This document shows positions 22,656 through 36,059 of a stretch of DNA of 64,000 nucleotides, piece after piece. The notes beneath the pieces are model-generated. The model saw nothing but the letters and a program-made list of their open reading frames with translations. It had not been told where the DNA came from and ran no database searches. The DNA is from Ailanthus altissimus (lineage: Eukaryota > Streptophyta > Magnoliopsida > Sapindales > Simaroubaceae): positions 8,630,001 to 8,694,000 of the forward strand of contig OX327694.1 of assembly GCA_946807835.1 (NCBI GenBank), in the 5' to 3' direction. Numbering within the stretch: position 1 is the first letter of the stretch; every line of letters begins with the position of its first letter. The position numbers and the translations under genes are program-made.

Positions 22656-24560
22656 TATTTTAGTTATATTTTTTAGTCAAAAATTTAATTAATACATTTA
22701 TTTTGCATCCAGCAAACTATAAAATAAAGTAAACAATTTATTTCATTTATAACCTAAAATTCGAAGTAAAATAAAGTAAATTTCTTTGGATTTGTTTAAT
22801 TCACTTTAAAAATTTATTATTTATCATTTACTCACGAAACTTTTTATAGTATTTATTTTAATAACATATGAATTAAAAATAATATTTTTATGTACAATAT
22901 AATATATAAAATTCGATTAAGTTATGATTCTGTGAATTTTGTAATTTGAACGGGATGAAAAATATCATTTCTTCGTATTATTATTTTCATATCTGAGCAC
23001 ATCATAAAACATAATCCTAACAATAACAATCATATATCATAACTTTATATTAAGTCAAAAAATATATATTTTTAAAAAAACACACACACACACACACAAC
23101 AATATTTAAACATTTCAATTTAACTTCAAACACAATCTTTCCAATTTTAACTCCTAAATCTGTAGATTTCCAAATTCTTAGTGATGTGAGATTGTTGTTT
23201 GCATTTTATGATTTAGATTTAATTAAATTTTAATTTCTCATTGAATCTTGTGTGGATTAGATAGTGTGTTGAGAAAGAAAGTTATTATTGTATGCAAGGA
23301 GTAAAGTAAGACCTTGTCCATTTTAAGATATGAGAAAAGTTAGGGGATTTTTTTTTTGTATTAAATTTAGTTGTTGAAGACTATGAAAGTATTTGTATCT
23401 TCACAACCCATTTTTAACTAAAATACTAAGAAATAAGAGAGTTTTTGAGTAAAATAATTAAAACCCTCATATTTAACTCGTATAAATTAAAACCCAAATG
23501 TTTTAAGCTTAGCGGTGAAGTTAAAATATTAAAAAGATGCAATGCATATATTTTTATTGTTGATTAATGTTTACAATTTAGATTGATATATGAATTCAAA
23601 TGTAGATTTTACTGAGAGAGTTTTTTAATAAATAAATTAGTCTTTAATTTAATTTTCCAAATCAAGGTTCAAAGTTTTCACTCTATATTCATAAATGGGA
23701 GTTATTTATTACATTTACATACAAGTTTCCTCACATATTTGTACAAAAAATATCGCAACAAACAAACAAAAGTGATGTGATTTTTGAGTAAAATAAATTA
23801 TTTACCATTTGAGTTGAAATTACTTTTGAGGTGATCAAGAGTTGGTTTTCTGTTTTTGCTTTATAATTTAACGGGCATTTCTAATATCATATACCGTTAA
23901 TTATTTTCGATGGGATATAGATATTTTAACTTAATTTCTTTTTCATTTAAAATGCAGTTGCATATATGTAATTGATTTGATGCGGTTGATAATTTAAAAA
24001 AAAAAAAAAAGTATTTGGGAGAAGAAACTAGCCAAGTAAAGTTAGGTCTCAGAAGATCGGGCTTGGTTGGCTCGGCTTTGATTTAATCTGTGCTCAGGGA
24101 TTAATTTCTATTCAACCCCCATGCTTCGGCTTTCGGGACCTCACTAACAAGTATATATTATAAGAACTTGAGAAATTTTTTAAAATGACTCGCATTTTAA
24201 TTTTATTATCTTTTTCAATAATAAAATAACTCCTTATACTTAATAAAAATTTTATAAATGACCAAAATATTTAGATAATATTCTTTTTTAGTCACAAAAT
24301 AATTGGCTAATCTTTATTAGCCAAAAAAAAATGTAAAATGGACGCTTGCCTATGTGATAAAATATAATTATAAATACAATTTTTGAAAACAAAGCACAAA
24401 AAATTTATGTAATAAATTAATTTATTGGACAAGTCAATTCCCGTAACAATCCAATGAAAGTTAATTTTAAAAATAAGTTAATAAATCAAATAATGGAGAA
24501 TAAAATTTAAATTAAATCATGAAAGAAGATTAACAAATAATGAATAATGAAATTTCAATT
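22656..24560. other. Intergenic, AT-rich, nothing recognised
   Basis: Very AT-rich DNA with an AC dinucleotide run near 23080-23098 and a 12-base A run near 23997. The stretch 24045-24145 is slightly GC-richer. I see no gene. The unresolved left terminus of the CACTA element may lie in its right part. Confidence 0.5.
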
Positions 24561-24569
24561 AAAGCATGA

Positions 24570-24790
24570 AAGAAGATATATCACTTGAGATTGTAAGGCA
24601 TCAGAATCAATTGACCATTTTGTGAAGACTTTAAACAACCAACAATGTGTCAAGTGCAATCATTTTGCACTGTCTTTGTTGCTAAAGACACTAATTTCGG
24701 ATGAATGAAGCCAAATTGGGTAGTTATACCTAACTGCTCTAATTTTTCATGCAAATTCTTGTGCCAAATAAAGATATTCTAAGAAAACTC
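24570..24790 (-). pseudogene. Ulp1-like (C48 protease-type) fragment of the CACTA element
   Basis: The minus strand encodes a stretch including TTQFGFIHPKLVSL and, after one in-frame stop, LILMPYNLK before a possible donor GTGATA. This resembles the segment before the catalytic histidine in Ulp1-like domains carried by many plant CACTA elements. The His-Trp catalytic part was not found. The family call is tentative. Confidence 0.45.
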
Positions 24791-27226
24791 GTGTACATAG
24801 CATAAAAAAACAAAATAAACCACTATAAAAAAAATAATGCTAAAATTTTCTTACATCATATAAAAGGAGATAACATAAGAACCTAATTCTCCCATGTCAT
24901 CAAAGTCAGACAATCATCTTTAAGAACCCAAATAATTGTTTTAAAATAAAAAATATGTTCATCAAATGTAACATTTTTAGCTCTCTTAGCAAGAGTCCTA
25001 ATCACCAACTTTGCAAAAGATTTAAGCTCCAAACATCTCTTAAATGTTGAGGCCCTAATTCTTCTAGTATTCCTCTTAACTTTTCCTTTAACATTGAAAG
25101 TGGCATACACATCCTAAAGTAGTTGGCAAAGCATAATATTAGGCTTAATATATATTTTATTTTACTAATTCAATAATACTTAACATAAGTTATCTTTTAG
25201 TTTAAAAATTTTTACCTTATACTAAGGAGTAGCATTCATCTATGCTTTTTCAATAGGATGGGCATCTTTAATATAAATATCTTCATAATTTTTTATTCAT
25301 CTATTATCTTGGAAAGTACATAAACATTGTGTTAATAATATATTAGTTAGACTATAATAATTAAAAATTAATTCATATAAATTAATGGTATAATGTAATT
25401 AATAACATGTTCCCTACGATTGGCATGAATCTTCCTTGTAGGGAATCTTGAAGGCTATAGCAGTAATTTCATGACCAACATCAAGTTGGTCATCATTCTA
25501 GAGCAAAAGAGAAATCAGTGGTTTCTTGGTCACAGCCTACTATCCAATTATATACAAATTAGAATATAATACGAATTCGAATATGAATTCTAATTATTAT
25601 AGGATATCTTCATACCACACAAATATGTAAGTTAGTTATATATTCAGTTGTATATGTAAATAAACAATTCAAAACCAACTTCAATATCTAAACAATTTAC
25701 ATTCTGACAGAATTTGAAAATGAAATTAATGTTTTAATCATTTAAGTTTATTAAATAGTGACATAATTATAATATTACATTTGTCAAAGTTTATACAGTA
25801 TATTTCTTATTTCTTAGGGATCTTCAAGGTTGAATGACTGCCATTTATTGACCAACATCAAGTTGGTCATAATTCTAGGGCAAGTACACAAACATAGTTA
25901 TATATTTATTTATACATGTAAATAAACAATTCAAAACCAACATATTTATAATATTACCTTCTTCGACAATGTTTCTTCAGCATGGATCTTCCTTTTTGAG
26001 GATCTCCAAGGTTGAATAGTATTTTTAAGAATAGTCTAAGACAATACATTGAGACAACACCAAGTCATCAATCAATAATTTAGCTTATTTTCATAAGTAA
26101 TAATTTTACCTTAAGATGAAGAATGCCATGGTTCCTCTTTCTTAGAGCTTTGTGATGCCTTTTTTTGGGTTATTTTTTATTAAACTATTCAATTGGAGTC
26201 ATATGGGCCCTCTTCTTAAGAGTTTATTTCATCAAATTCAACATATCATTAATCTAGGCCATTAGATGCAAACTAGGGTTAATGTCATTAATATAACAAC
26301 TTATACAGTATACTAAAAATAACAATTAATTATAACAACTTACATCAAAGTCAACTGTGTCCTCTTCTATACTATCATCCATTACCAATCTCTTTGCAAC
26401 CTTTGACTTGATCGGTCAGGAAGTATTAGAACTACCAGACTTTGACATTCCGTTATGTTTAACCAACTTTTCCACCAAAAAATCAAATTTGGCATTAATT
26501 TTAGCAAACCTTTAATCATATCGCTCTTTTTCCCTTTCCAATAACTCTTTACCAATTGACAAATTATAATATGCGCTCATTGTTATAAACTTTCCCACAC
26601 CTAGTGCCCTATGCACGATCATCATCCCAATGATTAAGCAATTATGTCATTAGTACCTTAAAGTAGAACAAAACCTTTCTTGACTTCAATTTTAAAAGAG
26701 TCTTAAAAAATTATTAAAAACTTGAATTAGTGCCAGTACATGATATATCTTCAAAAAATATTTAAAAATAATAAATTATATAAACATTACAATTTTATTA
26801 ATAACTTCCATGTCATCAGAGTCGTATCCTCTTTGTTTATTTCCTTTGCCCACTTTCATGCCATAATTCTATCAATCTCTAATTCACTTAAGCCAGTTTC
26901 CCTCATCTGAATGCATCAAATAAAGTATAATCATAATTAGTATATGACAAGATTAATTCTATTCACTATTAAAGAAGTAAAAATTAATAAAGAAAGAGAA
27001 AATTATTTTTAGTTTACAATCTCCTCAAGTAGGCGTATATATCTTCTTCATCCCAAATAGAGGTTGTATTTATTGTTCGTCAAGTAGGCGTATATTTGGA
27101 GGTGAAATACCTCAAAATCTTTTGATGTCCTCCTTTTAACAAAGGCATTCCAATATATTTTTTTTAATCTAATGGTAATCAGTTGATGATTTTCTTAACA
27201 TGGCTAGATCATCCTTATTTGGCAGT
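24791..27226 (-). pseudogene. Degenerate second-gene region of the CACTA element
   Basis: Fragments on the minus strand read like the acidic and basic nuclear protein that accompanies TNP2 in plant En/Spm elements. At 26350-26560 there is FAKINAKFDFLVEKLVKHNG followed by a run ending in a cluster of Asp and Glu. An open frame at 24883-25110 (75 residues, very basic) has no domain I recognise. Three diverged repeats of a motif containing TTGGTCAT or GATCTTC (25430-25520, 25810-25885, 25980-26030) may be duplicated exons. Confidence 0.4.
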
Positions 27227-28499
27227 TGATGTGCAATTTTTAGCCAAACGTAAGTGTACACTATCATAAATAAGTAATAAAGAGTGAGTAGAGTATCATT
27301 CACATGAAAATTATTGTTATTGTTATATTAAGTATTAAATTTGTGTCTTCTTACTTTTATTCAGACGAATGAAAATCAAAATATAGTAACCTAATCTAAT
27401 AAACAGAAAGCTAACAATTAAGATAAGACTAAAGATAAGAAGATATCTTCATTAATAATAGATAAAATTTAGGATTACAACTATCATTTTATATGTTAAT
27501 TGAACCAATTAACTTTTTCTTAAGTTAATCCCTCAATATGAATTGTTAGCTAGATTCCTAATATCATCACATGCCTTTATCGATGGTCAAGCGACTATAT
27601 CTTATCTTAACAATTACCTATATGTATATGATAATCAGAATATAATAAAATTCATTAAGAACCAATCTATTAATACCATATATACCATGTAAGTATATGT
27701 TTATCCCACACGAAACTCATAATTATTTCCCTGTAATTATATATCGAATTATTCAAGGCCAACACAAATGTCAAGTTCATTAGGGTTCCCACAACAATCT
27801 AATTAATAATCAAGTAATTAGAAAGTATTAAGTATAGAATAATTGAACAATTCTATTATTGAGTTCATAAAAATAAGAAAAGAATTTGAATTTAATCACA
27901 TATCAAGTTTAAAGTTGTAACCCTATATATAAAAACTTAGATCATCATGAAATAAAGAGTTCTAGAGTTTATCAAGAATAACATCATGAAAATCATAGAA
28001 AACTAGAAAGATAAATAGTTGAAGAGATAAAACTAATTTCGTTGCAGTTTTTAATCTTCTAATCTTTTTTATCCTTCAAAAATTACTCTTTCTCTCTCTT
28101 TTTGATTGTTGACTAAGCTTTTTGGTCTTTTATTTGTGGGTTTTATATCTTCAAATTAGGGTAAAACATCAAATATAAGTAAAATTAAGATTTATCATTC
28201 TTGCATACTGTTCACGTAGTGCTGCGACACTAGATTTTGGGTGCTAGGGCATTGAAGACATTGCCTTAAGAGCCACAATGCTAATTTTTAGGCACTATGG
28301 CATTGGCACTATAGTAGGTATTATAGTAATTTTGATGTTTTTGGCTTATTTTCTTTGAATTTTTATTCCTATTTGCTCCATTGAATTTAAACTGATAAAA
28401 TAACAATAAAGCATATAAAAAAGTCAAATAATGTTAATTTAAATGAAAAAAATATTAAGTTTAAAAGATAGAAATATTAAACTTAATTAACATCTATCA
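27227..28499 (-). repeat. Possible solo LTR inside the CACTA element
   Basis: This 1273-bp non-coding block begins TGATGTGCAA and ends CATCTATCA on the plus strand, so both strands have TG...CA ends. Flanking bases are GCAGT on the left and CTAGT on the right, an imperfect duplication. Its interior resembles LTR or leader DNA I have seen in plant retrotransposons (GTAAGTGTACACTATC and a later TTTGGGTGCTAGGGC block). No internal retroelement genes are attached. Confidence 0.4.
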
Positions 28500-28692
28500 C
28501 TAGTTTGTCGTTAAATGGTATCGAAACTGTCTATAAACCATAACCATGGCATGGAATACTTGCTTCTTACTTTGACCATTAGCCTTAAGTTTTCTCTTTG
28601 AAGAAAATTTATTGTTAATAAAATATTCAACTTCATATATTCCTTATAAGAAATAAAAATAAATTATTTAAAATAATGTGTAATACTTGCAC

Positions 28693-28888
28693 AAATTTCT
28701 AAAGAATTTCCTTCAACCATATAGGTACTTAATGTCAATCGATGTAAATAATAGGAATCTCACCAAAATACCAAGTGCATTAATTAGTTTAAATTTCTAA
28801 AGAATTTCCTTCAACCATATAGGTACTTAATGCCAGTCGATGTAAATAATAGGAATCTCACCAAAATACCAAGTGCATTAATTAGTTT
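28693..28888. repeat. 98-bp tandem duplication
   Basis: Units 28693-28790 and 28791-28888, beginning AAATTTCTAAAGAATTTCC, differ at two positions. They lie in the intron or 3' part of the CACTA element. Confidence 0.95.
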
Positions 28889-29704
28889 AAGTGCCTTTTC
28901 ACCCGTAGGAACACCTCTTTTGTTGTATTTCACTATATATTTCTACCTATCATCTTTGTTCAGATTTGTATTCTTTGTTAAACTTCTAGTGGTTTTTTGT
29001 TTTCATTTTCTCCCTTTTATCCTAAAATATATTAAGAAATATGTCAGAAACTATTTCATATATGTAAGATGTCAAGATATGATTAACTTCAAACAAAGTA
29101 AAACATTAAAAGTTAGCATTGAACAAGAAAAAGTCCACATTTTAATCATCGAAATCAACAAACAATAAAATTTAGTATGGTATTTTCATACTAACTTTTA
29201 TCAATTCACTAACATACAATCTTAACTTTAAAACAAATCCAAATATAAAGAAACTCTAAAATAGCAATATAGAAGTACAAATGCATAATTTTTTGGATTT
29301 TCAATCATCAAAATTAGTAAACAATAAAAATCAATGTTTTATTGTTGTACTGATCATTTTTATTGTCATACTGATCAACAATAAGATCACCAAAAATACA
29401 CAATAATTAATATTAATTATTTAAAAGAAAATCCAAACATAAGTGAATAAAATGGTAAAAAAAATCAGCAAATAATGAAAGTCAGTATGTTATTGATTAA
29501 CTTACTATTATACTAATATGTTATTAGTTTAGCCATATAATATCACAATCTAGTTGTGTGTATGTTACATTCTGTTCATCATCCATATCATAAGAATTAA
29601 CACTTGGTGGTCCTTTATTATAGGTGGATGCCCTATTACATTATCAACCTCTTTAATTTTTGTGTGTACGACACTTTCTTTTTTAGATAAAGAGCAAATA
29701 ATTA

Positions 29705-30090
29705 CTAACCACTTATCTTTTCAGTCAACAATATAAAACATTTGCTTCGTTGAGAAGCCAATATGAAGGGGTCTGACTTATGACTTAAACGTTTCAACTC
29801 AATAAGTGTGAACTCAAGATCATCAACTTTCACACCGCCTCCACTATCAACCCAATTACAATTGAAACCACAAGCTTGAACATATAATAATAAATGTCCC
29901 AAATCTCATTGATGACTTCATAAAAAGATAATTTTTCCAATATAGGATTTTGGTCCTTCACACAAGCCACTTGCATTGTTGTTGCGATTAAACTAACACC
30001 ATTATTTTGAGTAACTTGATCTTTTTCTCGTTCATATGTTAGAAAATGGTAATTATTAATTTTATACCCTAAGTATTTAATGACATTCAC
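29705..30090 (-). pseudogene. DUF4216 part of a CACTA transposase
   Basis: Two overlapping minus-strand frames together show the DUF4216 pattern: VTQNNGVSLIA, then VKDQNPI, then WVDSGGGVKVDDLEFTLI, then SDPFILASQ. A frame change near 29890 separates them. This domain lies at the C-terminal end of TNP2-type proteins of plant CACTA elements, which fixes the transposase direction as minus. Confidence 0.85.
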
Positions 30091-30499
30091 TTTCGATCCC
30101 CGTGATAAACATTCAATAATATGTGAGATGGACTCCCCATTCTTTATTTCATTTGAAACTTATAAATTGAACATTATTAGAAGTAGCAAAGAATAGGTAA
30201 TTGATTATCTATTAGAGCATAGAGTAAATTGATATGAAATTTCTTATGGTCATACCGTTTCTTTTAACCAATATATAAAATTACAATTGTGTTGGTTTTA
30301 CAACTATTTTGTTTTACTTGAATTATATAGGTAATATTGCATTAGCAAACTATAATGCTTCACTACCTAATTTGTCAACGCGTAAAATATTATTATTATG
30401 TTCACCATGAAAAAGGTTAAGTCTATAGATTCAAAATAAAGATTTATCATGAAGGAAATACCTACTCAATATAGGGTTGCACCTCCAAAGTATTTAGCA

Positions 30500-31600
30500 A
30501 ATCATACTCTAATTTCATAATTGTCCCATTTGTTAATAGTTTATCAATTACCATTTTATCCTTGTGACCAGGAGGGTTCCCAATGGCATCTAAGCTTTAC
30601 AAATAATTTACACAAAATTTCACTGACTCCTCAACAAGATAACACTTTACAATGCAACCTTTTGGTTGATTACAATTCTACACATAACCATTTAAAACTT
30701 TCATGAACCTCTTAAATGGATACATCCATCTTAGGTATACTGGTTTAAATAGCCTAACTTTTTCAACAAGATGTACTGTTAAGTGAACCATAATATATAT
30801 AAATAAATAAAAAGCTGGGGGGGAAGAAGAAGTACTTTTCAATAAAAAAAACAATGTAGTAACAATGTCACTTTACAACTTGTTTAACTTCTCAAGGTCA
30901 ATCACAATACTACACAAACTACTAAAAAATAAATTCAATCTAGTAATAGCAATTTGCACATGTTATATTGAAATTGAACACATCACTATTAGAAGAAACT
31001 GTTGCATCAAAATACAACAATCATGACATTTTAATCCTTGAATTTTCATATCATATATGGATATAAGGTTCTTGAAGTTTGAACAGTAACCATCAGGTAT
31101 CTTAACATTTTTTAATTTTTGATAAAATATTTTTTCTTTCATCTCTATCTTAGCATTTAAAACTTTCATGAACCTCTCACCATCTTAGGTATACTAGTCC
31201 ACATAACCTAACTTCTTCAACAAGATGGACTATTAAGTGAATCATAATATAAAAGAAAAGCTAGGGGAAAAGTACTTCTCAAACAAAAACAACGAATAAC
31301 AATATCACTTTGCAACTTGTTTAACTTCTCAAGGTCAATCACAATACTACATAAACTACTAAAAAAGAAATTCATTCTAGTAATCGCAATTTGCACATGC
31401 TCTATTGAAATTGAGCACATCAATATTAGAAGAAATGGTTGCATCAAAACATAGTAATCATGAGATTTTAATCCTTGAATTTTCATATTATCTATGGATA
31501 TAAGGTTCTTAAAGTTTGAATATTAACCATCAAGTATTGTAATTTTTTAATCTTTGATAAAAAAAATTTTCTTTCATCTCTACTTAATATAGAGCAAGAT
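30500..31600 (-). pseudogene. DUF4218 part of the CACTA transposase, partly duplicated
   Basis: Minus-strand fragments include IQGLKSHDYYVLMQ, then DLEKLNKLQSDIV (31217-31486), and further on GCIV and VEEESVKFC-like pieces (30520-30720). These match the DUF4218 domain that follows Transposase_21. A roughly 460-bp part is present twice in tandem: about 30697-31156 and 31157-31600. Both copies carry stops. Confidence 0.8.
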
Positions 31601-32640
31601 GAAGGTAAGCATTCATAGTTTTTTTTTATTAACTTTCGAACCCAATTTCATTCTTATCTCCATTTTTAAAAGATCTACCTTGCATTAACACCATCTTTAG
31701 TCTTACTTGGAATGTTTAACAAAATTCCATAAATGTTTTTCACACTTATTTTTTTTAATGTTCATAACATTTAATTGATGGTGAATACATAAATATTTCC
31801 ATTATGGAAGTCTAAACAATATTGACTTCTTCTTCCAATAAAAAGCATCATCACCAATTTGAGCATTCTATATTTTATTCTTGCTCTTCCGTTTCTTCTT
31901 TCCATGTTTTTCATATGTGGTCAATATCATCAATTGCAGATAATATTTACTCTTCACTTAATAAACCAGGGGGAGATCTAATTTCCTCTTTATTATTAAA
32001 CTCTTCCTTCTGCATTTGATATGGATACTTTAGCGGAAGAAAGCGTATATGGCCTATATAATAATTTGTTTTTTTAATGTTGAAGCCTAGATGCAAAAGT
32101 TTTCCCCTTATAATATAGACATGCGTTGTATCCTTTTATAGTAAAACTGGAGTTGCCATATGCAAGAAAATCACTTATTGTCCACAACAATATAACCTTC
32201 AAGGTAAAATACTCTTTCTTATTTGCATTATAAGCTTGAAATCCTACATTAAAAGAGTTTTAAGGTCATCAACCAATAAAGTCAAATATATATCAATGTC
32301 ATTACCTAGTTGACAAGGACCAAAAATTAATAAAGACAACATCCTAAATTTTTGCTTCATGCACAATAATAGTGAAAGGTTATAATTAGTGAGTTTAGCT
32401 AGCTAACAACTATAAATAGTACTTGGAGATCTGTAAGGATTGATTCCATGAGCTAAAATAGCTAACTAAGGTTTCTATTCTCATAAGCAAATTTAGGTCA
32501 TTTATGGTTAATAAAGTGCCATGAAGGGGAGTGAGCTGGATGATGAAGTATACCATTCTTTCGTCTCTTATATGCTTGTATGTCAACTCCTTGGTAGTCT
32601 GTGGTGATTGAAACATACATCTAAACTTTTGAATAATTGG
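31601..32640 (-). pseudogene. Transposase_21 (TNP2) remnant
   Basis: At 32410-32616 the minus strand reads MFQSPQTTKELTYKHIRDER, which is like the start of the Transposase_21 domain in TNP2 proteins. The remainder (31601-32400) lies where the catalytic core should be but is too degenerate for me to align residue by residue. Confidence 0.6.
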
Positions 32641-33149
32641 AAAATACCATAAAACTTTGGCAGGAAGTTTGGTTCTTCTTTTAACCTTTTCCTTCCCTTA
32701 ACTCTTCTACATTAAACTTCCACATGAAGGACATTTATTTATATGCTCATAATTCTTCCTAAATAAGATACAGTGCTTCAGGCATGCATGTATTTTTAAT
32801 AGTTGATGCCTAATACACTCAATATCTTTTTGACATCATAGGTTGATGAAGGCAACAAATTTTATTTAAGTAGAATATTATGTACACAACTCAATAAGTC
32901 AAAAAAAAAAAAAAAACTCTTGTCTGACCAGTCATGTCTCTCTACAATTGAATAACTTTTTCAACCCATAAAACTTTGTGTATTTAGAGCGATTGGTGTA
33001 AATGTTTATTAACACTTTTCAGAAGTTTTCTATAAGATCTATTAACAAAATTATAAAGTTTATGCTTTATGCACCATTTCTATAGTTTTAACAAAGTCAT
33101 TGTGTAAATTTTCTTCCACATCTTGGTCAACGTGCCATAAAGATATTAA

Positions 33150-33420
33150 TTATTCTCCATGCCAATACCAAATCTTATAATTTTTATAAATGCCAAATAC
33201 AAATAGATGATCTTTAACTTCAAGGGGAGTCAAAACCTTAAAATTAAGACATTTAATGCTAGGATATGTTATCAAATTAGGATCATTTGAATGTGATATT
33301 GTAAATTTCAAGAATTCTTTGATCAAAGCAATCATGAATGATGAAATTTCATATGGGTTTATAGTACAAATGGCTCAATATAGTAAAGCAAAAGTATTGA
33401 GAGTTTTACAATTGTGATAC
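33150..33420 (-). pseudogene. Transposase-associated domain, N-terminus of the CACTA transposase
   Basis: The minus-strand frame includes FTISHSNDPN, then TPLEVKDHLFVFGI, then NYKIWYWHGE. This is the pattern of the transposase-associated domain at the N-terminus of plant TNP2-type proteins. Cys codons expected in the middle are partly replaced. It marks the 5' end of the transposase gene. Confidence 0.8.
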
Positions 33421-34277
33421 ATCATGTTATAAATATGGCATTTTATATAACTCCTATATTATATAATATTATCTACTTTGACACTAGCTCATATGGTTTT
33501 ATTTTCTAACCTCAATAAAAAGATTTCATGTTTTTTCAAAAAAAATTGAAAAAAGAAGCACATATTTTATCATTAGTAAGGTTTCAAAAGATATGAAGAT
33601 ACTCAGAAGCAAAGGATATTGTAAGAATAAAGAAATGGTCAAAATGAGGTACAAGTCATGGCTTCTTGATACATACAATAACAATAGCTCCTATTTACAA
33701 GCCAACTCAGTTTCACAGAAATAATGAAAAATCATCAGTAAATGAGACAAAAAAAGCATTAATAGAAGGAAAGTTTAGAAATCATGTTAGTTGAAGGACC
33801 AAGTTAATACACAACCAACACTCACTAAAAAGTAGTCAAAGTTCAAACAACCACAACTTTTTCAAGCATACTAAGTAGAACTAAGTTTAGATTTGCATAG
33901 AAAATAATTTTGTTTCTTGCTTCAATTTTCTATTAATAATACTAGTTGGATATTTCTCATACTTGAGCTAAAACCATGACATACACCATCTAAAGTTTGA
34001 AGGATATACAATTACATTCAAGACCATTCTAAATTTAGGTGGAGAATATTAATTGGAATCTCTAGCAACACATTAATACATTTTGGAACTCTCATGGTCT
34101 TAACAACTATTAACACTTCTGGGTTTTAGCACCAATAAACTTTGGGTGAAACAACTATTAATACTTTGGGTATTTTAATTGAGATGTGAAACAAAAATAC
34201 TAAATATTATCTATCAAGTTTCATCTTTGCCAATTGTTGTCTTTATTTTCTTTAACACACTAGTATATTAATAATAA
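33421..34277. other. 5' flank of the CACTA transposase
   Basis: No gene seen. This AT-rich stretch lies between the transposase N-terminus and the point where the old Athila copy is inserted. It should be leader or promoter DNA of the CACTA element. Confidence 0.5.
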
Positions 34278-35727
34278 TGATGAAGGTTTTTTATGAACAC
34301 TTGAAATTACACATTTAATAAGGGTTTTATATCATTATTTTGTATTACTAGTATCTTTAACCCCTTCCCCCCCTGTATGTTTACACCTAAGAATCCAATT
34401 GGAGTAATTCTTGATCCTGTGAAGAGAAGGCTCAATGGGAGAACATATTATATTTACAAACTATTTGAAATTTGAGCCTTTAGAGGGTAAAAATGGCCTA
34501 AACCATAATTGATTTGCAATACAGGCCCAGTCCCAACAACCATTAGTATTTGACCCATAAATATAGAAATACGCATCTAATATGCAGGAGATAACTTGTT
34601 ATCTGGAAAGATAAGAGACTTATGTACAACTTTTATTCTTTGAGTGACAACTAATTCGGACTACATCAATTTCAAATTGGATAGTCAAATAGGTATATTA
34701 ATGATAATTAATGTAAATTAGTTGCCACCCTTCTTGACTTTTATCATCCAAGTGGTTCCCTCTTCATTTGTCTTAATTTATCCATATTTTCTATAAATAA
34801 ATGACATGTTTATGCCCAAATAATGTAATTAGAAAGCTAGGTTTTAGTTCAAAACACTTGTCTTTTGTATTATCTCTTTGTAGTATTATTTCTCTTATTT
34901 ACTATTCTAAAATCATGTTATCTCTTCTTCCATCTCTTTTATTTTTCTTTAGTTTTATTATATCCAAGTAATTTTGTTTTTACTAAGGTGAAAGGGTGAA
35001 ACTCTTGGCAAGGTAATAAGATATACTTAACTCTTATTCATGAATTTAATGTTTCATTCTTAAGTTTTACAAATTTATATATGATGTATTTATTTTGTTT
35101 ATAATATTAATACTCTTTCTTGTACAATGGTGTATCTTAATTTATTATAGATAATTTTTATAGTTGGCAAAATAAATTCTTAAAACTATTTACAAGATTT
35201 AGCATAGATACCCTTTCTTGTAAAGTGAGAGTCTTAATTTATTGTAGACAAATATAAAGATTGACATAATAAATAATTGAACCCATTTACAAGATTTGGT
35301 GTATAATAATTGAAAGAAATAAATACTAGTTAATATATAAATAGTGATGAACTTTAATTGTTATATCTTCCTATAATAATTGAAAGAAATAAATACTAGT
35401 TAATATATAAATAGTGATGAACTTTAATTGTTATGTCTTCCTATTAGAACCTCCTTTGTGTGAGGATTTCAATTGATTTATAAAAAGAGTTGAATATGTT
35501 CATATTTCATATGCCAAAAGTGGATCTTCCTAACCTTAGCTTTTATTTTAATTGATTAATTGAATTATTATTTACAAACATCTTATATTACTTTAATTGT
35601 CTTTAAAGTATTTATAGTTTGTAATTTTAATTCCACTTTCTTGTGGATCAACCCCATTCTCATCGGGTTATTTATTACTTCGACAATCTTGCACTTGGAA
35701 ATAAACTCCTAAATTCTAGATGTGTCA
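34278..35727 (+). repeat. 5' LTR of the old Athila copy
   Basis: It starts TGATGAA, with about 11 extra bases before the usual GAACACTTGAAATTAC, and ends GATGTGTCA. It is clearly diverged from its partner at 53331-54761. It contains an exact-looking 70-bp tandem duplication (35302-35371 and 35372-35441) with one difference, absent from the 3' LTR. Confidence 0.85.
35302..35441. repeat. 70-bp tandem duplication inside the old 5' LTR
   Basis: Both units begin TATAATAATTGAAAGAAATA and are identical except near the end (TTATATCTTCC against TTATGTCTTCC). The 3' LTR has one unit, so the duplication postdates insertion. Confidence 0.95.
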
Positions 35728-35733
35728 AGATTT

Positions 35734-35750
35734 TGGCGCCGTTGCCAAGG
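35734..35750 (+). other. Primer binding site of the old Athila copy
   Basis: TGGCGCCGTTGCCAAGG follows the 5' LTR by six bases. It matches the tRNA-Asp-type site with two changes in the final GGGG. Confidence 0.85.
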
Positions 35751-36059
35751 AAGTAAAATTAACATTTTTTTATTTGTTTATTTTATTTTCATGGAAAACT
35801 AAGCCTCCTAAATTGTTTTACTTTATTTATTCTTCACTTGTTATTTTCATGGAAGGCTAAGCCTCCTACTCTTTATTTACTAACTTTTTATTATCTTAAT
35901 TTAACATTGACTAATCTAACATTTGCTAATCTAACTTCTAACTATTTATTTAACTTTTATTTTATTGTTAGTTTTGCCTATTTTATTTCTTTTTTCTTCT
36001 TTTATTTGTATTATTTATTGTTATTGTATTTTGTTTTATTTCTTTGTATGAGTGGTTAG

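Noticed and set aside
24142..24160. CACTAACAAG as an alternative left CACTA end
   Set aside because: Poor match to the right terminus beyond CACTA, and the flank CCT differs from AGC.
24821..24840. CACTATAAAA as the left end of the CACTA element
   Set aside because: Element-like coding sequence (Ulp1-like) continues to its left and its 3-bp flank (AAC) does not match the right flank (AGC).
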